Source of the DNA: Sporolactobacillus terrae DSM 11697
Lineage (GTDB): Bacteria; Bacillota; Bacilli; Bacillales; Sporolactobacillaceae
NCBI RefSeq assembly: GCF_000648615.1
Contig: NZ_JFZC01000026.1
Location: 1-64,000 of the forward strand
Length of the DNA stretch: 64,000 bases
Reading direction: 5' to 3'
Positions within the stretch are counted from its first letter, which is position 1. Every line of letters starts with the position of its first letter. Below are positions 1-9,361 of this stretch, in pieces. The notes beneath the pieces were generated by a model that was given only the letters and a program-made list of their open reading frames with translations, ran no database searches and was not told the origin of the DNA. The position numbers and the translations under genes were made by a program.

Positions 1-90
1 TTTTGTCAAAACGCAGACGAAAAGTGGTCCTTTTTTGCGCCAACCAGAATTCTCAGATCAAAAAATCGACAGTTTTTCAGCGGCCTCACG

Positions 91-188
91 CGGTTCCCGC
101 AGGCGTCTCGTACCTCCGCTTTGATTCATAGTCAAGACACGGGTCTATTGGTTTGAAGATGGGGCAAAATCTTATACTTTCTTTTCCT
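91..188 (+). repeat. Interspersed repeat copy A (truncated)
   Basis: This is a partial copy of the GC-rich intergenic repeat also found near 16.1, 17.7, 24.6, 27.9 and 47.5 kb. It keeps the core with GTACCTCCGCTTTGATTC, then TCAAGACACGGG and TTTGAAGATGGGGCAAAAT. The left half seen in the full copies is missing. Bases 1-90 hold no gene that I can support. Confidence 0.8.
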
Positions 189-280
189 GAAAAAAAGAAC
201 TTTTGCATGGTCTAAGGAATAGGACAATTCATTTAAGACATACATTTATCGCGTAGACACCGTGCGTGGAGGTGGGTTTT

Positions 281-787
281 ATGTTTTTCATTGTGGGGAC
301 ACTGTTGATTGCCGCAGTTTTCTTCAATCAATTAAGAGAAAAACCTTTGACAGCAAAGCTTTACCGCCAACCTTTGGCTTTGCTTTTATGTGCCGGTTTG
401 TCGCTGTCCACAATGCATCCGTTACCGCTTATCGATTGGTGCATGATGATAACTACTCTAGGTTTCTCTTTTATCCTTGGTTTAATTCAAGGACGCTACA
501 CGCCGTTGTTGAACCGTGATGGCGCATGGTATTTAGCAAGATCGTTAATGTCTGTATTCGTTTGGTTTCTTTCGATCCCGATCCGATCCATACTTAAGTT
601 TATCTCCATCCACTATCTCGCATTGACCCCATCATTAAATGGATCGTCCAGCTTCATTGTTTACTTCATCTTTATTGCAGGATTTCTTTTCGGTCGTTAT
701 AGTATGCTTCTCTTGAGATATCCTTCTCTGTTGAAAAATGTTGAAAAAAACGAGCAAAAATTGAAGCGATTGCGCAGCGCACGCTGA
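281..787 (+). CDS. Multi-pass membrane protein, DUF1453/CcdC-like
   Basis: This 168-residue protein has about four hydrophobic segments and a basic C-terminal tail (KLKRLRSAR). The central motif LGLIQGRYTPLL followed by YLARS...VFVWFLSIPIR resembles the DUF1453/CcdC family of small membrane proteins, whose function is poorly defined; I make that match from memory. The ATG at 281 is chosen because GGAGGTG lies just upstream at about 269-275; an in-frame GTG at 266 has no good ribosome site. It stands alone ahead of ltaS in the same direction, with a 378-base gap, so it is probably not in an operon with it. Confidence 0.6.
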   Translation: MFFIVGTLLIAAVFFNQLREKPLTAKLYRQPLALLLCAGLSLSTMHPLPLIDWCMMITTLGFSFILGLIQGRYTPLLNRDGAWYLARSLMSVFVWFLSIPIRSILKFISIHYLALTPSLNGSSSFIVYFIFIAGFLFGRYSMLLLRYPSLLKNVEKNEQKLKRLRSAR

Positions 788-984
788 AAAGGATTCCCTT
801 TCTTGACGAACGCGAATGCGACAAATCCATGAACTTCCATGTCATGCACGAAGGGCTGTTTCCTTGTGCATTTTTTGCGTTCCGTTTGAATGCGTATTTT
901 TTTCTTCCTATATATTAGATTAAGTGATCATTCAACACAAATCGCGCTTTTTTGCACGCATCCCGCAGCAAACCTTTCTGATTC

Positions 985-1012
985 TTGACTTTTACACAAA
1001 AAGATATAAAAT
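985..1012 (+). promoter_or_regulatory. Candidate SigA promoter upstream of ltaS
   Basis: TTGACT (985-990) and TAAAAT (1007-1012) are spaced by 16 bases. A second AT-rich stretch with TATAAT hexamers at 1074-1079 and 1085-1090 lies closer to the gene but lacks good -35 partners. The remainder of 788-1165 shows no gene. Confidence 0.45.
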
Positions 1013-1165
1013 TATCTAAGGCTTGAAGTGTCCTTTTTTTTACACATTTTTAACAGAGGATCAATAATTTCCATATAATCATATTATAATTGATTAAATA
1101 CTCATTACTTGACAAGACTACCCTATGTGATCACTTTTCATGTAATCTTAGGAGGTTGAACAAAC

Positions 1166-3166
1166 GTGAGGCATTTGCTAACTGTGAGTCAACGTATGTT
1201 ATCGAAAAAATATGCGCTTTTCTTGCTCACGGTCTTTTTATTTTGGCTGAAAACCTATTTTGTCTATTTGACTCAGTTCAGCCTTGGCGTAACCGATAAG
1301 ATGCAGCAATTCCTGCTTTTTATTAATCCGCTAAGTTCAGCATTGCTCTTTCTAGGTATTGCCATTATTTTTAAAGGCCGTCTGCAGCAGTGGCTGCTCA
1401 TTTTTATTAATTTCATTCTTTCATTTTGGCTCTTCGCCAATGTGGTTTACTACCGTTTCTTTAACGATTTCATCACTTTTTCAACGATGACTCAGTCTAC
1501 AGGGAATGCCGGTGATCTTGGCGGCAGTATTCTCTCACTGATGAGTCCGTTTGATTTCTTTTTCTTTACAGATACATTAATACTTCTCTTGTTAGTTGTT
1601 TTAAAAGTCGCACGGCCTTGTATGGAGCGCTGGCATGTTCGTGCTATTTTTACCGTGTTCGTATCTGCGATCATGATTTTCATTGTTAACCTAAGCCTTG
1701 CCGAAACCGATCGTCCTGAACTGCTCAGCAGAACGTTTGACCGAAACTATATCGTGAAATATCTGGGTGCCTACAATTTTGCCATTTACGATACGATTCA
1801 AAATGCACGTTCAAACGCTCAGAGGGCAATGGCTGACAGCAGCGATATGAATGATATTCAAAACTTTGCAAAATCGAATTTTGCAGCACCGAATCCAGAC
1901 TATTATGCAAAAGGCAAGGGAATGAATGTCATATACATCTCCCTTGAATCCCTGCAAAGCTTCATCATTAATTACAAAATGCCTGATGGAACAGAAGTTA
2001 CGCCTTTCTTGAACAAGCTAACGACAGGTGCCGACAATACGACCTATTTCAAAAACTTCTTCCACCAAACCGGCTCAGGAAAAACATCCGATGCTGAATT
2101 TATGATGGAAAATTCACTATTTCCGCTTTCCCAGGGACCTGTCTTTCAAATGAAAGGAACGAATGCATATCAGGCTGCTCCGGCAATAATGGATCAGCAC
2201 GGGTATGAAACCGCAGCGTTTCACGGTAATGTGAAATCATTCTGGAATCGTGACCAGATGTATAAAGCACTTGGATACGAGCGATTCTTTGATTCAAAGT
2301 ATTACGACATGAGTTCGGAAAACACCAAGAATTACGGTATGAAAGATAAGCCGTTTCTTCAAGAAACGATGCCGTATTTGAAAAACTTAAAACAACCTTT
2401 TTACAGTAAATTGATTTTGTTATCGAATCATTTCCCGTTTGGTATGGATCCCGAAGATACAACCTTCAAACCTGGGGACTTCGGTGACAAAGTTGTTGAC
2501 AACTATTTTCAATCGGCAAACTATATGGATCAAGCGGTCGAACAATTCTTTAATGATTTAAAAGAAGCAGGGTTGTTTGACAAATCAATTGTTATTATGT
2601 ATGGCGATCACTATGGTCTGTCCGAGAATCACAATGAGGCGATGGCTAAAGTATTGAATAAAGAGCAAATTACGCCTTTTGATAACGCCCAGCTTCAGCG
2701 TGTACCGCTTTTTATTCATATTCCTAAAGTTGCCGGTGGAACGGTTGCTACCTACGGAGGCGATGTCGACGTCCGACCGACATTAATGAGTCTGCTTGGT
2801 ATTAACACAAAAAATTACGTTCAATTCGGCACCGACCTGTTTTCCAAACAGCATCAACAGATCGTTCCATTTCGAAATGGTGATGTAATCACCAATAAGT
2901 ATTCAATCGTCGGCGGCAGCGTTTACGACAATGCAACCGGTACAAAAGTTGACCCTTCGGTTGGAAAGCCTTATGAGACGCAAGCAAAAAAAATGCTGGA
3001 TTATTCGGACAAAGTCATCTATGGTGATCTTCTCCGTTTCTATACACCGAAGGGCTTCGTTGCTCCAGATGTATCGAAGATCAATTACAATACGGATCAA
3101 AAAATCCAGCCGGATACGAATGATGCAGGTATTGATGCCAAGAACAATGATTCTGAAGATAAATAA
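1166..3166 (+). CDS. ltaS: Lipoteichoic acid synthase (LtaS family)
   Basis: This 666-residue enzyme polymerises glycerol phosphate from phosphatidylglycerol onto the LTA glycolipid anchor on the outer face of the membrane. Five N-terminal membrane segments (about residues 15-175) precede an extracellular sulfatase-fold domain. Family catalytic features are visible: E261 in ISLES, nucleophile T307 in SGKTSD, W360/R362 in SFWNRD, H422, and D481/H482 in YGDHYG. Length is close to B. subtilis LtaS. The GTG start is set by AGGAGG at 1150-1155. Bacillus species carry several LtaS paralogs, so whether this is the housekeeping synthase or a primase/stress paralog cannot be decided here. Confidence 0.93.
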   Translation: MRHLLTVSQRMLSKKYALFLLTVFLFWLKTYFVYLTQFSLGVTDKMQQFLLFINPLSSALLFLGIAIIFKGRLQQWLLIFINFILSFWLFANVVYYRFFNDFITFSTMTQSTGNAGDLGGSILSLMSPFDFFFFTDTLILLLLVVLKVARPCMERWHVRAIFTVFVSAIMIFIVNLSLAETDRPELLSRTFDRNYIVKYLGAYNFAIYDTIQNARSNAQRAMADSSDMNDIQNFAKSNFAAPNPDYYAKGKGMNVIYISLESLQSFIINYKMPDGTEVTPFLNKLTTGADNTTYFKNFFHQTGSGKTSDAEFMMENSLFPLSQGPVFQMKGTNAYQAAPAIMDQHGYETAAFHGNVKSFWNRDQMYKALGYERFFDSKYYDMSSENTKNYGMKDKPFLQETMPYLKNLKQPFYSKLILLSNHFPFGMDPEDTTFKPGDFGDKVVDNYFQSANYMDQAVEQFFNDLKEAGLFDKSIVIMYGDHYGLSENHNEAMAKVLNKEQITPFDNAQLQRVPLFIHIPKVAGGTVATYGGDVDVRPTLMSLLGINTKNYVQFGTDLFSKQHQQIVPFRNGDVITNKYSIVGGSVYDNATGTKVDPSVGKPYETQAKKMLDYSDKVIYGDLLRFYTPKGFVAPDVSKINYNTDQKIQPDTNDAGIDAKNNDSEDK

Positions 3167-3185
3167 ATCGAAAAATCACGACCAA

Positions 3186-3218
3186 CCCTCGAAGCTTAAG
3201 CCAAGCTTCGGGGGTTTT
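3186..3218 (+). terminator. Rho-independent terminator of ltaS
   Basis: The stem CCCTCGAAGCTT / AAGCTTCGGGGG closes a five-base loop and is followed by TTTT, 20 bases after the ltaS stop codon. Confidence 0.85.
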
Positions 3219-3310
3219 CCGTTACAATCGAAAAGCAACAGCATTCTATCAATAGTTGCATAATAGACTAAAACTTGTCTATGATAGTTATAGAAAGTGA
3301 GGTTATCGGT

Positions 3311-4015
3311 TTGCAGACAATCAAACGCTTGCTTGTTATGAGCGATATGCACGGTCAAATCGATGCATTCAACGCACTGCTTGAGAAAGTTGATTATTCA
3401 ATGGAGGAGGATCTTCTCTTCTTGCTGGGCGACTATGTCGACCGTGGAACGAATCCAAAAGCGGTGATTAAAAAGGCTCGAGCGCTGGAAAAGCAAGGAG
3501 CAATTGCGCTAAAAGGCAATCATGAAAGTATGATGGAAAAAGCCTTGATCGGTAGAAATCTACAGGCTGTATCCCATTGGGCGGTTAACGGCGGTGCTCA
3601 GACGTTGGCAAGTTACGGCATAACGATCGGTAGCGTTTACCGAGGCATTCAAGAAGGAACGCTAACGCTGCCGGATGAGCTTCAATCGGACTTGGATTGG
3701 ATTCAACAGTTGAATATATACGCTGAGACCGAGCACTATTTCTTTGTCCATGCAGGAGTAGATCCCGAGAAACCAATCAGTGAAACATCTGAGGACACGT
3801 TTTTATGGATTCGTGAACTCTTCTTTAAAGGCTACCATGGTGACAAAACAATCATCTTTGGACATACTCCGACCGTGAATTTACATGAATCACATGATTC
3901 ATATGATGTTTACTTTGGCAAGAATAATATTATCGGTATTGATGGTGGTTGCGTCTTCGGCGGACAGCTCAACTGTCTGACACTTCCGGCGAAAACAACG
4001 GAGCATGTCGGATAA
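3311..4015 (+). CDS. PPP-family metallophosphatase (PrpE/ApaH-like)
   Basis: This 234-residue protein carries the full set of PPP-family metal and phosphate motifs in order: SDMHG, GDYVDRG, GNHE, VHAG, FGHTP and a terminal [10 protein letters not shown]. Family members are Ser/Thr protein phosphatases or dinucleoside tetraphosphatases, and the sequence alone does not decide between them. TTG at 3311 is favoured because AAGTGAGGT lies eight bases upstream and SDMHG then starts near the N-terminus; upstream starts at 3275 and 3281 lack a ribosome site. It is a paralog of the prpE-like gene at 30543, sharing the CVFGGQL ending. It is monocistronic between two terminators. Confidence 0.85.
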   Translation: MQTIKRLLVMSDMHGQIDAFNALLEKVDYSMEEDLLFLLGDYVDRGTNPKAVIKKARALEKQGAIALKGNHESMMEKALIGRNLQAVSHWAVNGGAQTLASYGITIGSVYRGIQEGTLTLPDELQSDLDWIQQLNIYAETEHYFFVHAGVDPEKPISETSEDTFLWIRELFFKGYHGDKTIIFGHTPTVNLHESHDSYDVYFGKNNIIGIDGGCVFGGQLNCLTLPAKTTEHVG

Positions 4016-4055
4016 TTAGGATGGGGCACCCAATCAAATGCATCTTCTTGTACAT

Positions 4056-4098
4056 AAAAAGCTCTTCGCGCAGATTACATCTGTGCGAAGAGCTTTTT
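4056..4098. terminator. Bidirectional terminator
   Basis: AAAAAGCTCTTCGCGCAG pairs with CTGTGCGAAGAGCTTTTT, with A and T tracts on both sides. It separates the converging phosphatase and ytxH-like genes. Confidence 0.9.
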
Positions 4099-4117
4099 AA
4101 ATGGCTAAGATTTGAAC

Positions 4118-4348
4118 TCAACTGTACGGTTCATTGTCCTTATTCAACAGATTGGAAGCCGTCTGTTTCACTTTATCAACACTGCAGTCAACCCATTCTT
4201 TTACGGAAAGATCTTTACGGACTTCCGCGCCTGATTTTGGTGCAAAAAGCAAAGCAATCGATGCCCCGATTGCACCGCCGATCATTCCGCCAACCAACAT
4301 TTCCTTGATACTTGCCCCGCTGCATGAACATTTTTCTTTGTTACTCAT
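4118..4348 (-). CDS. YtxH-like small membrane-associated protein
   Basis: This 76-residue protein has one glycine-rich hydrophobic segment (MLVGGMIGGAIGASIALLFAP) directly followed by KSGAEVRKDL. That is the hallmark of the YtxH/general-stress family (PF12732), whose biochemical role is unknown. The ATG at 4348 has AAGGAGG seven to eight bases upstream; a longer reading to 4384 lacks one. The N-terminus carries CSCSG, so a cysteine-based modification is possible but not shown. It lies downstream of tyrS on the same strand with a 147-base gap. Confidence 0.8.
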   Translation of the reverse strand: MSNKEKCSCSGASIKEMLVGGMIGGAIGASIALLFAPKSGAEVRKDLSVKEWVDCSVDKVKQTASNLLNKDNEPYS

Positions 4349-4495
4349 TGAAAACGTCCTCCTTGTCGCCGAACATAGATTCAAATCTCTTAAATTGTTT
4401 CAACTAATAGAAGTATACCACTCAGCAGTGGTTATCGCTCCTTTTTCGATACAATTTTGTGCGATTCGTGTAGAATTTATGCACGAGGCTTGCAT

Positions 4496-5746
4496 TTAAA
4501 ATTGAATCAGTGTGTATTTTTTCTTGCCGCGACGAACAATAATGTACGTGTTGTCGACTCGATCCTCTTCGGTCAGGACATCCTGCAGGTCGGTTCGACG
4601 TACTCCGTTGATATAAATCGCACCGTTTGTAATATCCTCACGTGCCTGACGTTTTGATGACGTAACCCCTGCTTCCACCAGCAAGTCGAGAAGTTTGACC
4701 GGCTCATTACGCGGTGCTTGATACGTTGGTACATCCTTAAATCCTTGCTTAATTTCCGCCCCGCTGAGCTGTGCCACCTTCCCGCTGAATAAAGCCTGTG
4801 AAATATGCTCTGCTTGCTTCAATGCTTCTTCACCATGAACCAGGATCGTCATTTCGCGTGCAAGTGTCTTTTGCGCTTTACGTTCCTCTGGATGCTCTGC
4901 AACTTCTTTTGCGAGGGTTTCGATTTCATCCTTAGTAAGGAAGGTAAAGTATTTTAAAAAGTTAACGACATCATCGTCCGAAGCGTTAATCCAGAATTGA
5001 TACCATTCGTAAGGCGTTGTTCGTTCAGGATCAAGCCAAATCGCTCCACCCATCGACTTTCCAAATTTCGTGCCGTCGCTCTTTGTAATCAGCGGGAAGG
5101 TCATTGCAAACGCATGTTCCTCATGTCCGCGTTTGCGAATCAATTCCAATCCAGCGGTAATATTTCCCCACTGATCGCTGCCGCCGATCTGCATGCGACA
5201 GCCCTTCTTCTCATAAAGATTCAGGTAATCAAATGATTGAAGCAGCATGTAGGAAAACTCGGTAAATGAAATGCCGGATTCAAGTCTCGTTTGCACGGAG
5301 TCTTTGGAGAGCATGTAGTTAAGTGTAAAATATTTGCCGACATCACGTAGAAATTCAATGGTTGAAAGCTCATTTAACCACTCGGCATTATTCGCGAAGG
5401 TTGCGTTACCTTCATTAAAGTGGAGAAAATGATCCAGCTGTTTCTTTAGGCTGTCTGCATAAGATTGCACGACCTCTTTTGTATTTAGCTGTCGCTCCGT
5501 TGAACGCCCGCTTGGGTCGCCGATCATCCCCGTTCCGCCGCCTACCAGTGCAATTGGATGATGTCCCGCCTTCTGCAGACGCATCATAATGACAATAACC
5601 AGCAAATTTCCTGCATGCAGACTATTGGCGGTCGGATCAAACCCGCAGTAAAAAGTCATTGGCTTTTTCAGCGCTTCACGCAGTGCTTCTTCATCTGAAA
5701 CTTGGTTGATCAAACCCCTGTATTTTAAATCATCAATGATATCCAT
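4496..5746 (-). CDS. tyrS: Tyrosyl-tRNA synthetase
   Basis: This 416-residue class I synthetase charges tRNA-Tyr. The catalytic domain opens with GFDPTANSLHAGN, where the HIGH signature reads HAGN, a recognised class I variant. It continues through VGGGTGMIGDPSGR and QIGGSDQWGNI to the mobile loop KFGKS near residue 230, and ends in an S4 RNA-binding domain (SSKRQAREDITNGAIYING, then RRGKKKYTL). Length fits bacterial TyrS. It is preceded by a T-box leader containing a tyrosine codon, so expression should rise when uncharged tRNA-Tyr accumulates. Confidence 0.97.
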   Translation of the reverse strand: MDIIDDLKYRGLINQVSDEEALREALKKPMTFYCGFDPTANSLHAGNLLVIVIMMRLQKAGHHPIALVGGGTGMIGDPSGRSTERQLNTKEVVQSYADSLKKQLDHFLHFNEGNATFANNAEWLNELSTIEFLRDVGKYFTLNYMLSKDSVQTRLESGISFTEFSYMLLQSFDYLNLYEKKGCRMQIGGSDQWGNITAGLELIRKRGHEEHAFAMTFPLITKSDGTKFGKSMGGAIWLDPERTTPYEWYQFWINASDDDVVNFLKYFTFLTKDEIETLAKEVAEHPEERKAQKTLAREMTILVHGEEALKQAEHISQALFSGKVAQLSGAEIKQGFKDVPTYQAPRNEPVKLLDLLVEAGVTSSKRQAREDITNGAIYINGVRRTDLQDVLTEEDRVDNTYIIVRRGKKKYTLIQF

Positions 5747-5800
5747 AAAGGAAACACCCTTTCATCAATAGTTTGACTGGAAATCCCTGTTTTAAACAGG

Positions 5801-6062
5801 AAAAATAAAAAGCACTCCTAAAAATAAGGAGTGCTGATCGCACGGTACCATCCTCGATGACTGTTCATCTATCAAACAATCACTTAATTGACTCATAACG
5901 GTTGTGGCCGTCTTCCACTACTCGATCGTATCGTTCGCAGAAGAAACTCTGGGAGGTAATTCACCGTCGGGGACTGCTAGGCTTGCACCAACCGCCTGCT
6001 CTCTGCACAAGTCCTTTCGACCGGTTACTGATTCCCTTCATCGTTTATTGCTCTATTGTGTA
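5801..6062 (-). promoter_or_regulatory. Tyrosine T-box riboswitch of tyrS
   Basis: Read on the minus strand, the leader holds a Stem I with AGTA and CAGAGAG elements, a loop GAATTACC whose UAC (5956-5958) sits where the specifier codon belongs, the conserved T-box AGGATGGTACCGTG (about 5843-5856), and a terminator stem AGCACTCCTTA / TAAGGAGTGCT plus T tract at 5801-5836. Uncharged tRNA-Tyr is expected to pair with UAC and the T-box and block termination. Confidence 0.93.
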
Positions 6063-6066
6063 TTTC

Positions 6067-6095
6067 ATTTTGCCACGTTTCACTACTTCTGTCAA
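6067..6095 (-). promoter_or_regulatory. Promoter of the tyrS leader
   Basis: On the minus strand TTGACA (6090-6095) is followed after 17 bases by CAAAAT (6067-6072), immediately upstream of the T-box leader. Confidence 0.6.
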
Positions 6096-6134
6096 ACAAA
6101 TGAAAGAAGAGGCTAACAATGCACTGATATGTAA

Positions 6135-6168
6135 GAAAATCGTGTGACACTTGATTCACACGATTTTC
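6135..6168 (-). terminator. Terminator downstream of clpE
   Basis: GAAAATCGTGTG and CACACGATTTTC flank a ten-base loop, just beyond the clpE stop codon at 6182. Confidence 0.8.
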
Positions 6169-6181
6169 CGTTCAAACGTTA

Positions 6182-8386
6182 TCATTCAGCTGTAACGTTA
6201 ATCTTACCTTCTACTTCGTCAACCGTCATTTTCTTTGCTTCACCGTGGTCGAGAAGCAGGTCGGAAATCTGATCCTCAACCTTTTCCTCTAAGACACGGC
6301 GCAAAGGTCGTGCACCAAATTCAGGACTAAAGCCTAAATCTGCAAGTTTCTTCTTAGCAGCGTCAGTAACTTCAAGTGTGATGCCTTGTTCTAAGGCGGC
6401 TTTGCGGATGTCGCTCAGCATCAAATCAACGATCTCGAGCAGATCATCTCTCTTCAGCGCGTTGAATTTGATAATTCCATCCAGACGGTTTAAAAATTCC
6501 GGTTGGAAATAATCTTCGAGCTGCTTAATCAAGTCTTCACGATCACTCGATGCGCCGAAACCAACGGATGCGGATCTATTCTTAATTCCTGCATTGCTGG
6601 TCATGATAATAACCGTATCTTTGAAACTTACTGTTCTGCCTTGACTGTCGGTTAAGCGACCATCATCCAAGATCTGTAGGAAGATGTGCATCACATCAGG
6701 ATGCGCTTTTTCAATCTCATCGAGCAGAATAATGCTGTACGGTTTGCGGCGAATTTTTTCGGTGAGTTGACCTGCTTCGTCATGGCCGACATAGCCCGGA
6801 GGTGCACCGATCAAACGCGATACCGAATGTTTCTCCATGTACTCGCTCATATCAATACGGATCATCGCATCGCGTTCACCGAACATTTCTTCAGCAAGTG
6901 TCTTCGCCAATTCGGTTTTTCCGACGCCCGTTGGTCCGACGAACAGGAAGGATCCGATTGGCCGTGTCGATTTGCGGAATCCGGTCCGGTTACGGCGAAT
7001 CGCCCGAGAGACTTTCTCGACGGCCTCTTTCTGACCGATTACTTTTGCATTCAGCTGTTCCGCCAAGTTACGCATCTTGTTTTGCTCATCAGCCTGCAAT
7101 TTGCGCACCGGTATCCCAGTGCGTTGTTCAACAATCTGCTGAATTAATTCAACATCAACGACTGAGCCGTTACCAGTAACCGGCAATTCTGCGCCGTTGG
7201 CCTTGATCTTTTCTAATTGTTCCAGTTGTTTTTTGTACGCATGCTCCTGGTCACGCAGGCGGGCAGCTGTCTCGAATTGTTCCTGCTTTGTCGCATCCTC
7301 TTTTGCCTTGACGATTTCAGCAATTTTCGTCTTAACACTCTCAGTGTCTACAGGCGTCAGATTCAAGTTGACCTTCGATCCGGACTCATCCATCAGATCA
7401 ATTGCTTTATCCGGAAGGAAGCGATCTTGAATATATCTTGCAGATAATGTGACACATGCCTTTATCGCATCATCGGTATAGTGTACATGATGATAGTTCT
7501 CATATTTCGATTGAATACCTTTCAGGATTTGAATGGCTTGTTCCTGAGTCGGTTCATTAACCACGATCGGTTGGAAACGCCGTTCAAGTGCTGCGTCTTT
7601 TTCAATTTTACGGTATTCATTTAACGTGGTTGCACCAATAATTTGCAGTTCGCCACGCGCAAGGGCCGGTTTCAAAATATTCCCGGCATCCATTGAGCTT
7701 CCCTCAGCAGAACCGGTGCCGACGAGAAGGTGAACTTCATCAATGAATACAATACAATTTTTTCGCTTTTCCAGTTCTGCCATCAATTGTTTCATCCGCT
7801 GTTCAAATTGGCCTCTTATACCTGTCCCTGCCACTAAGGACGACACGTCAATAAGGTAAATTTCCTTATTAGCCAGTTTTGCCGGAACCTTTCCTTCGAC
7901 GATTTTCAAAGCGAGTCCTTCAGCAATTGCCGTTTTGCCGACACCAGGTTCACCAATCAATACCGGATTGTTTTTATTTCTTCGGTTCAACGTTTCGATC
8001 ACGAGTTGAACTTCACGTTCTCGGCCAATAACCGGATCAATCTTTCCTTGTCGGGCCGCTTCCGTCAAATTTCTACCGATTTGATCAAGAAGTCCGTTAC
8101 GACCGCCGGATCTGCCGCCTGGATGTTGATTATTGCCGTGCAATCCATCAAAATTCATTCCATTTTCTTGGGCTTTATTTTCACCGGACGCCATGGACGG
8201 CTGAATTAAACTGCGAAACAAATCATCGAATGGGGAAGCTCCGCCTTGAAAAAATGACGGCATACCGAAATTATTTTTCATTTTCGCATAGCACTCCTCA
8301 CAAAGATGGAGATGTCTTTGTTGGCCATTAATCATCACATTCATTTCAATCACTGCTTGGTTTAACTTGCATTCATCGCATAGCAT
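6182..8386 (-). CDS. clpE: ATP-dependent Clp protease ATP-binding subunit ClpE
   Basis: This 734-residue Hsp100 unfoldase works with ClpP on damaged proteins. The N-terminal zinc finger (C3, C6, C29, C32) is diagnostic of ClpE rather than ClpC. A glycine/asparagine-rich linker follows, then AAA+ domain 1 (Walker A GEPGVGKT, residues 145-152; FIDEVHLL), a UVR-type middle segment ([21 protein letters not shown]), AAA+ domain 2 ([17 protein letters not shown]) and a C-terminal D2-small domain. The start has AAGGAGG upstream. Two CtsR operators cover the promoter, so heat or CtsR inactivation should induce it. It is monocistronic. Confidence 0.96.
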   Translation of the reverse strand: MLCDECKLNQAVIEMNVMINGQQRHLHLCEECYAKMKNNFGMPSFFQGGASPFDDLFRSLIQPSMASGENKAQENGMNFDGLHGNNQHPGGRSGGRNGLLDQIGRNLTEAARQGKIDPVIGREREVQLVIETLNRRNKNNPVLIGEPGVGKTAIAEGLALKIVEGKVPAKLANKEIYLIDVSSLVAGTGIRGQFEQRMKQLMAELEKRKNCIVFIDEVHLLVGTGSAEGSSMDAGNILKPALARGELQIIGATTLNEYRKIEKDAALERRFQPIVVNEPTQEQAIQILKGIQSKYENYHHVHYTDDAIKACVTLSARYIQDRFLPDKAIDLMDESGSKVNLNLTPVDTESVKTKIAEIVKAKEDATKQEQFETAARLRDQEHAYKKQLEQLEKIKANGAELPVTGNGSVVDVELIQQIVEQRTGIPVRKLQADEQNKMRNLAEQLNAKVIGQKEAVEKVSRAIRRNRTGFRKSTRPIGSFLFVGPTGVGKTELAKTLAEEMFGERDAMIRIDMSEYMEKHSVSRLIGAPPGYVGHDEAGQLTEKIRRKPYSIILLDEIEKAHPDVMHIFLQILDDGRLTDSQGRTVSFKDTVIIMTSNAGIKNRSASVGFGASSDREDLIKQLEDYFQPEFLNRLDGIIKFNALKRDDLLEIVDLMLSDIRKAALEQGITLEVTDAAKKKLADLGFSPEFGARPLRRVLEEKVEDQISDLLLDHGEAKKMTVDEVEGKINVTAE

Positions 8387-8433
8387 GAGATCAAACCTCC
8401 TTCAGTTTGATTAGCGGCCAAACACTTTTTTGA

Positions 8434-8450
8434 TTTGACCTTATTTGACC
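8434..8450 (-). promoter_or_regulatory. CtsR operator 1 of clpE
   Basis: On the minus strand this is GGTCAAATAAGGTCAAA, an exact match to the CtsR heptad direct repeat (RGTCAAA-NAN-RGTCAAA). It lies just downstream of the -10 box. Confidence 0.95.
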
Positions 8451-8460
8451 TTATGCCTCT

Positions 8461-8489
8461 ATTATAGTCTGACCTTATTTGACTTTCAA
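8461..8489 (-). promoter_or_regulatory. SigA promoter of clpE
   Basis: On the minus strand TTGAAA (8484-8489) and TATAAT (8461-8466) are spaced by 17 bases. CtsR operator 2 fills the spacer, so CtsR would directly exclude RNA polymerase. Confidence 0.9.
8468..8484 (-). promoter_or_regulatory. CtsR operator 2 of clpE
   Basis: On the minus strand this is AGTCAAATAAGGTCAGA, one mismatch from the CtsR direct-repeat consensus, located between -35 and -10. Confidence 0.9.
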
Positions 8490-8502
8490 GTATAAAGTAA
8501 AA

Positions 8503-8538
8503 AAAACCTTTATAAAGTGTTTGCTTCATAAAGGTTTT
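8503..8538 (-). terminator. Terminator of the universal stress gene
   Basis: AAACCTTTAT pairs with ATAAAGGTTT around a 14-base loop; on the minus strand a T tract follows. Confidence 0.75.
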
Positions 8539-8583
8539 CATTCATCACGATTTTCATGCATCTATTCATTTCTAATAAATGGT

Positions 8584-9027
8584 TTATTTCACAATAAGTA
8601 CCGGACAGCTTGCCAATTGCAGCACTTTATTGCTGACACTTCCAAGCATGACCTGTCCAAATGCACCCATGCCTCGATGCCCCATTACAATCATGTTTTT
8701 CTTTGTATCACTCGCATAGTCGCATATTTCCTGTGCAGCAATTCCATAAAGGTGCTTTTTGCGTAAAGTTACTGATTTTGGTGCAACAGCTTTCGCGATA
8801 ATATCATCAAGCATCTGATTGCCTTCACGTTCTTCCACTTCTTTAACATCTGCGTCCAGCGAAGGACCAACCATCGAATAAAATGGAAAATAGACTGGAG
8901 ACGGGCTCACATAGAGCAGCGTAATCTCGGCCTCTTTCTTTCCTGAAGCGATGGCCAACGCTTCGTCAACTGCCCGCATTGCGGGATCCGAACCATCAAC
9001 AGGAACCAGAATCTTATACATTCTCAT
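8584..9027 (-). CDS. Universal stress protein (UspA family)
   Basis: This protein of about 147 residues has the Usp fold signature: an N-terminal YKILVPVDGSDPA strand-loop and a C-terminal ATP-binding motif (MGHRGMGAFGQVMLGSVS, i.e. G-x2-G-x9-G-S) followed by CPVLIVK. ATP-binding Usp proteins are stress-responsive and of uncertain biochemical role. Three close ATGs exist (9042, 9027, 9021). I choose 9027 because GGGAAGG ends six bases before it. It is a single gene between clpE and the teichoic acid cluster. Confidence 0.9.
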   Translation of the reverse strand: MRMYKILVPVDGSDPAMRAVDEALAIASGKKEAEITLLYVSPSPVYFPFYSMVGPSLDADVKEVEEREGNQMLDDIIAKAVAPKSVTLRKKHLYGIAAQEICDYASDTKKNMIVMGHRGMGAFGQVMLGSVSNKVLQLASCPVLIVK

Positions 9028-9361
9028 CGCCAACCTTCCCATGCTTCTTTATCATCTCTCTCTATTTATCATATACCACAAACACGAAAAATGTAAGCGC
9101 ATTTTCCATTAAAAAGCTTTCAATAATGACAATTTTTTCACATTATCAAACAGCGGATAAAATGAGCAGCAGAATAAATGATAATAGGGCATTTCAACCG
9201 TCCGTTTTGGACGTTGAAACACCCTACACTTACTTATGCTTTGTTCCTACATCAACCTAAACAGTCTGCACGATAAAGTTGCTTCAGAACTGCATGCTGT
9301 CGTTGTACGAGACCCTTATAAACAAATCACATTTTTGATCGATTTCCTTACCAATCCGCAT
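9028..9361. other. Intergenic gap with a long hairpin
   Basis: No gene is visible. An imperfect hairpin at 9186-9226 (GGGCATTTCAACCGTCC against GGACGTTGAAACACCC, GTTTT loop) may end the tagF transcript. TATGAT upstream of the stress gene on the minus strand is a possible -10. Confidence 0.5.
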
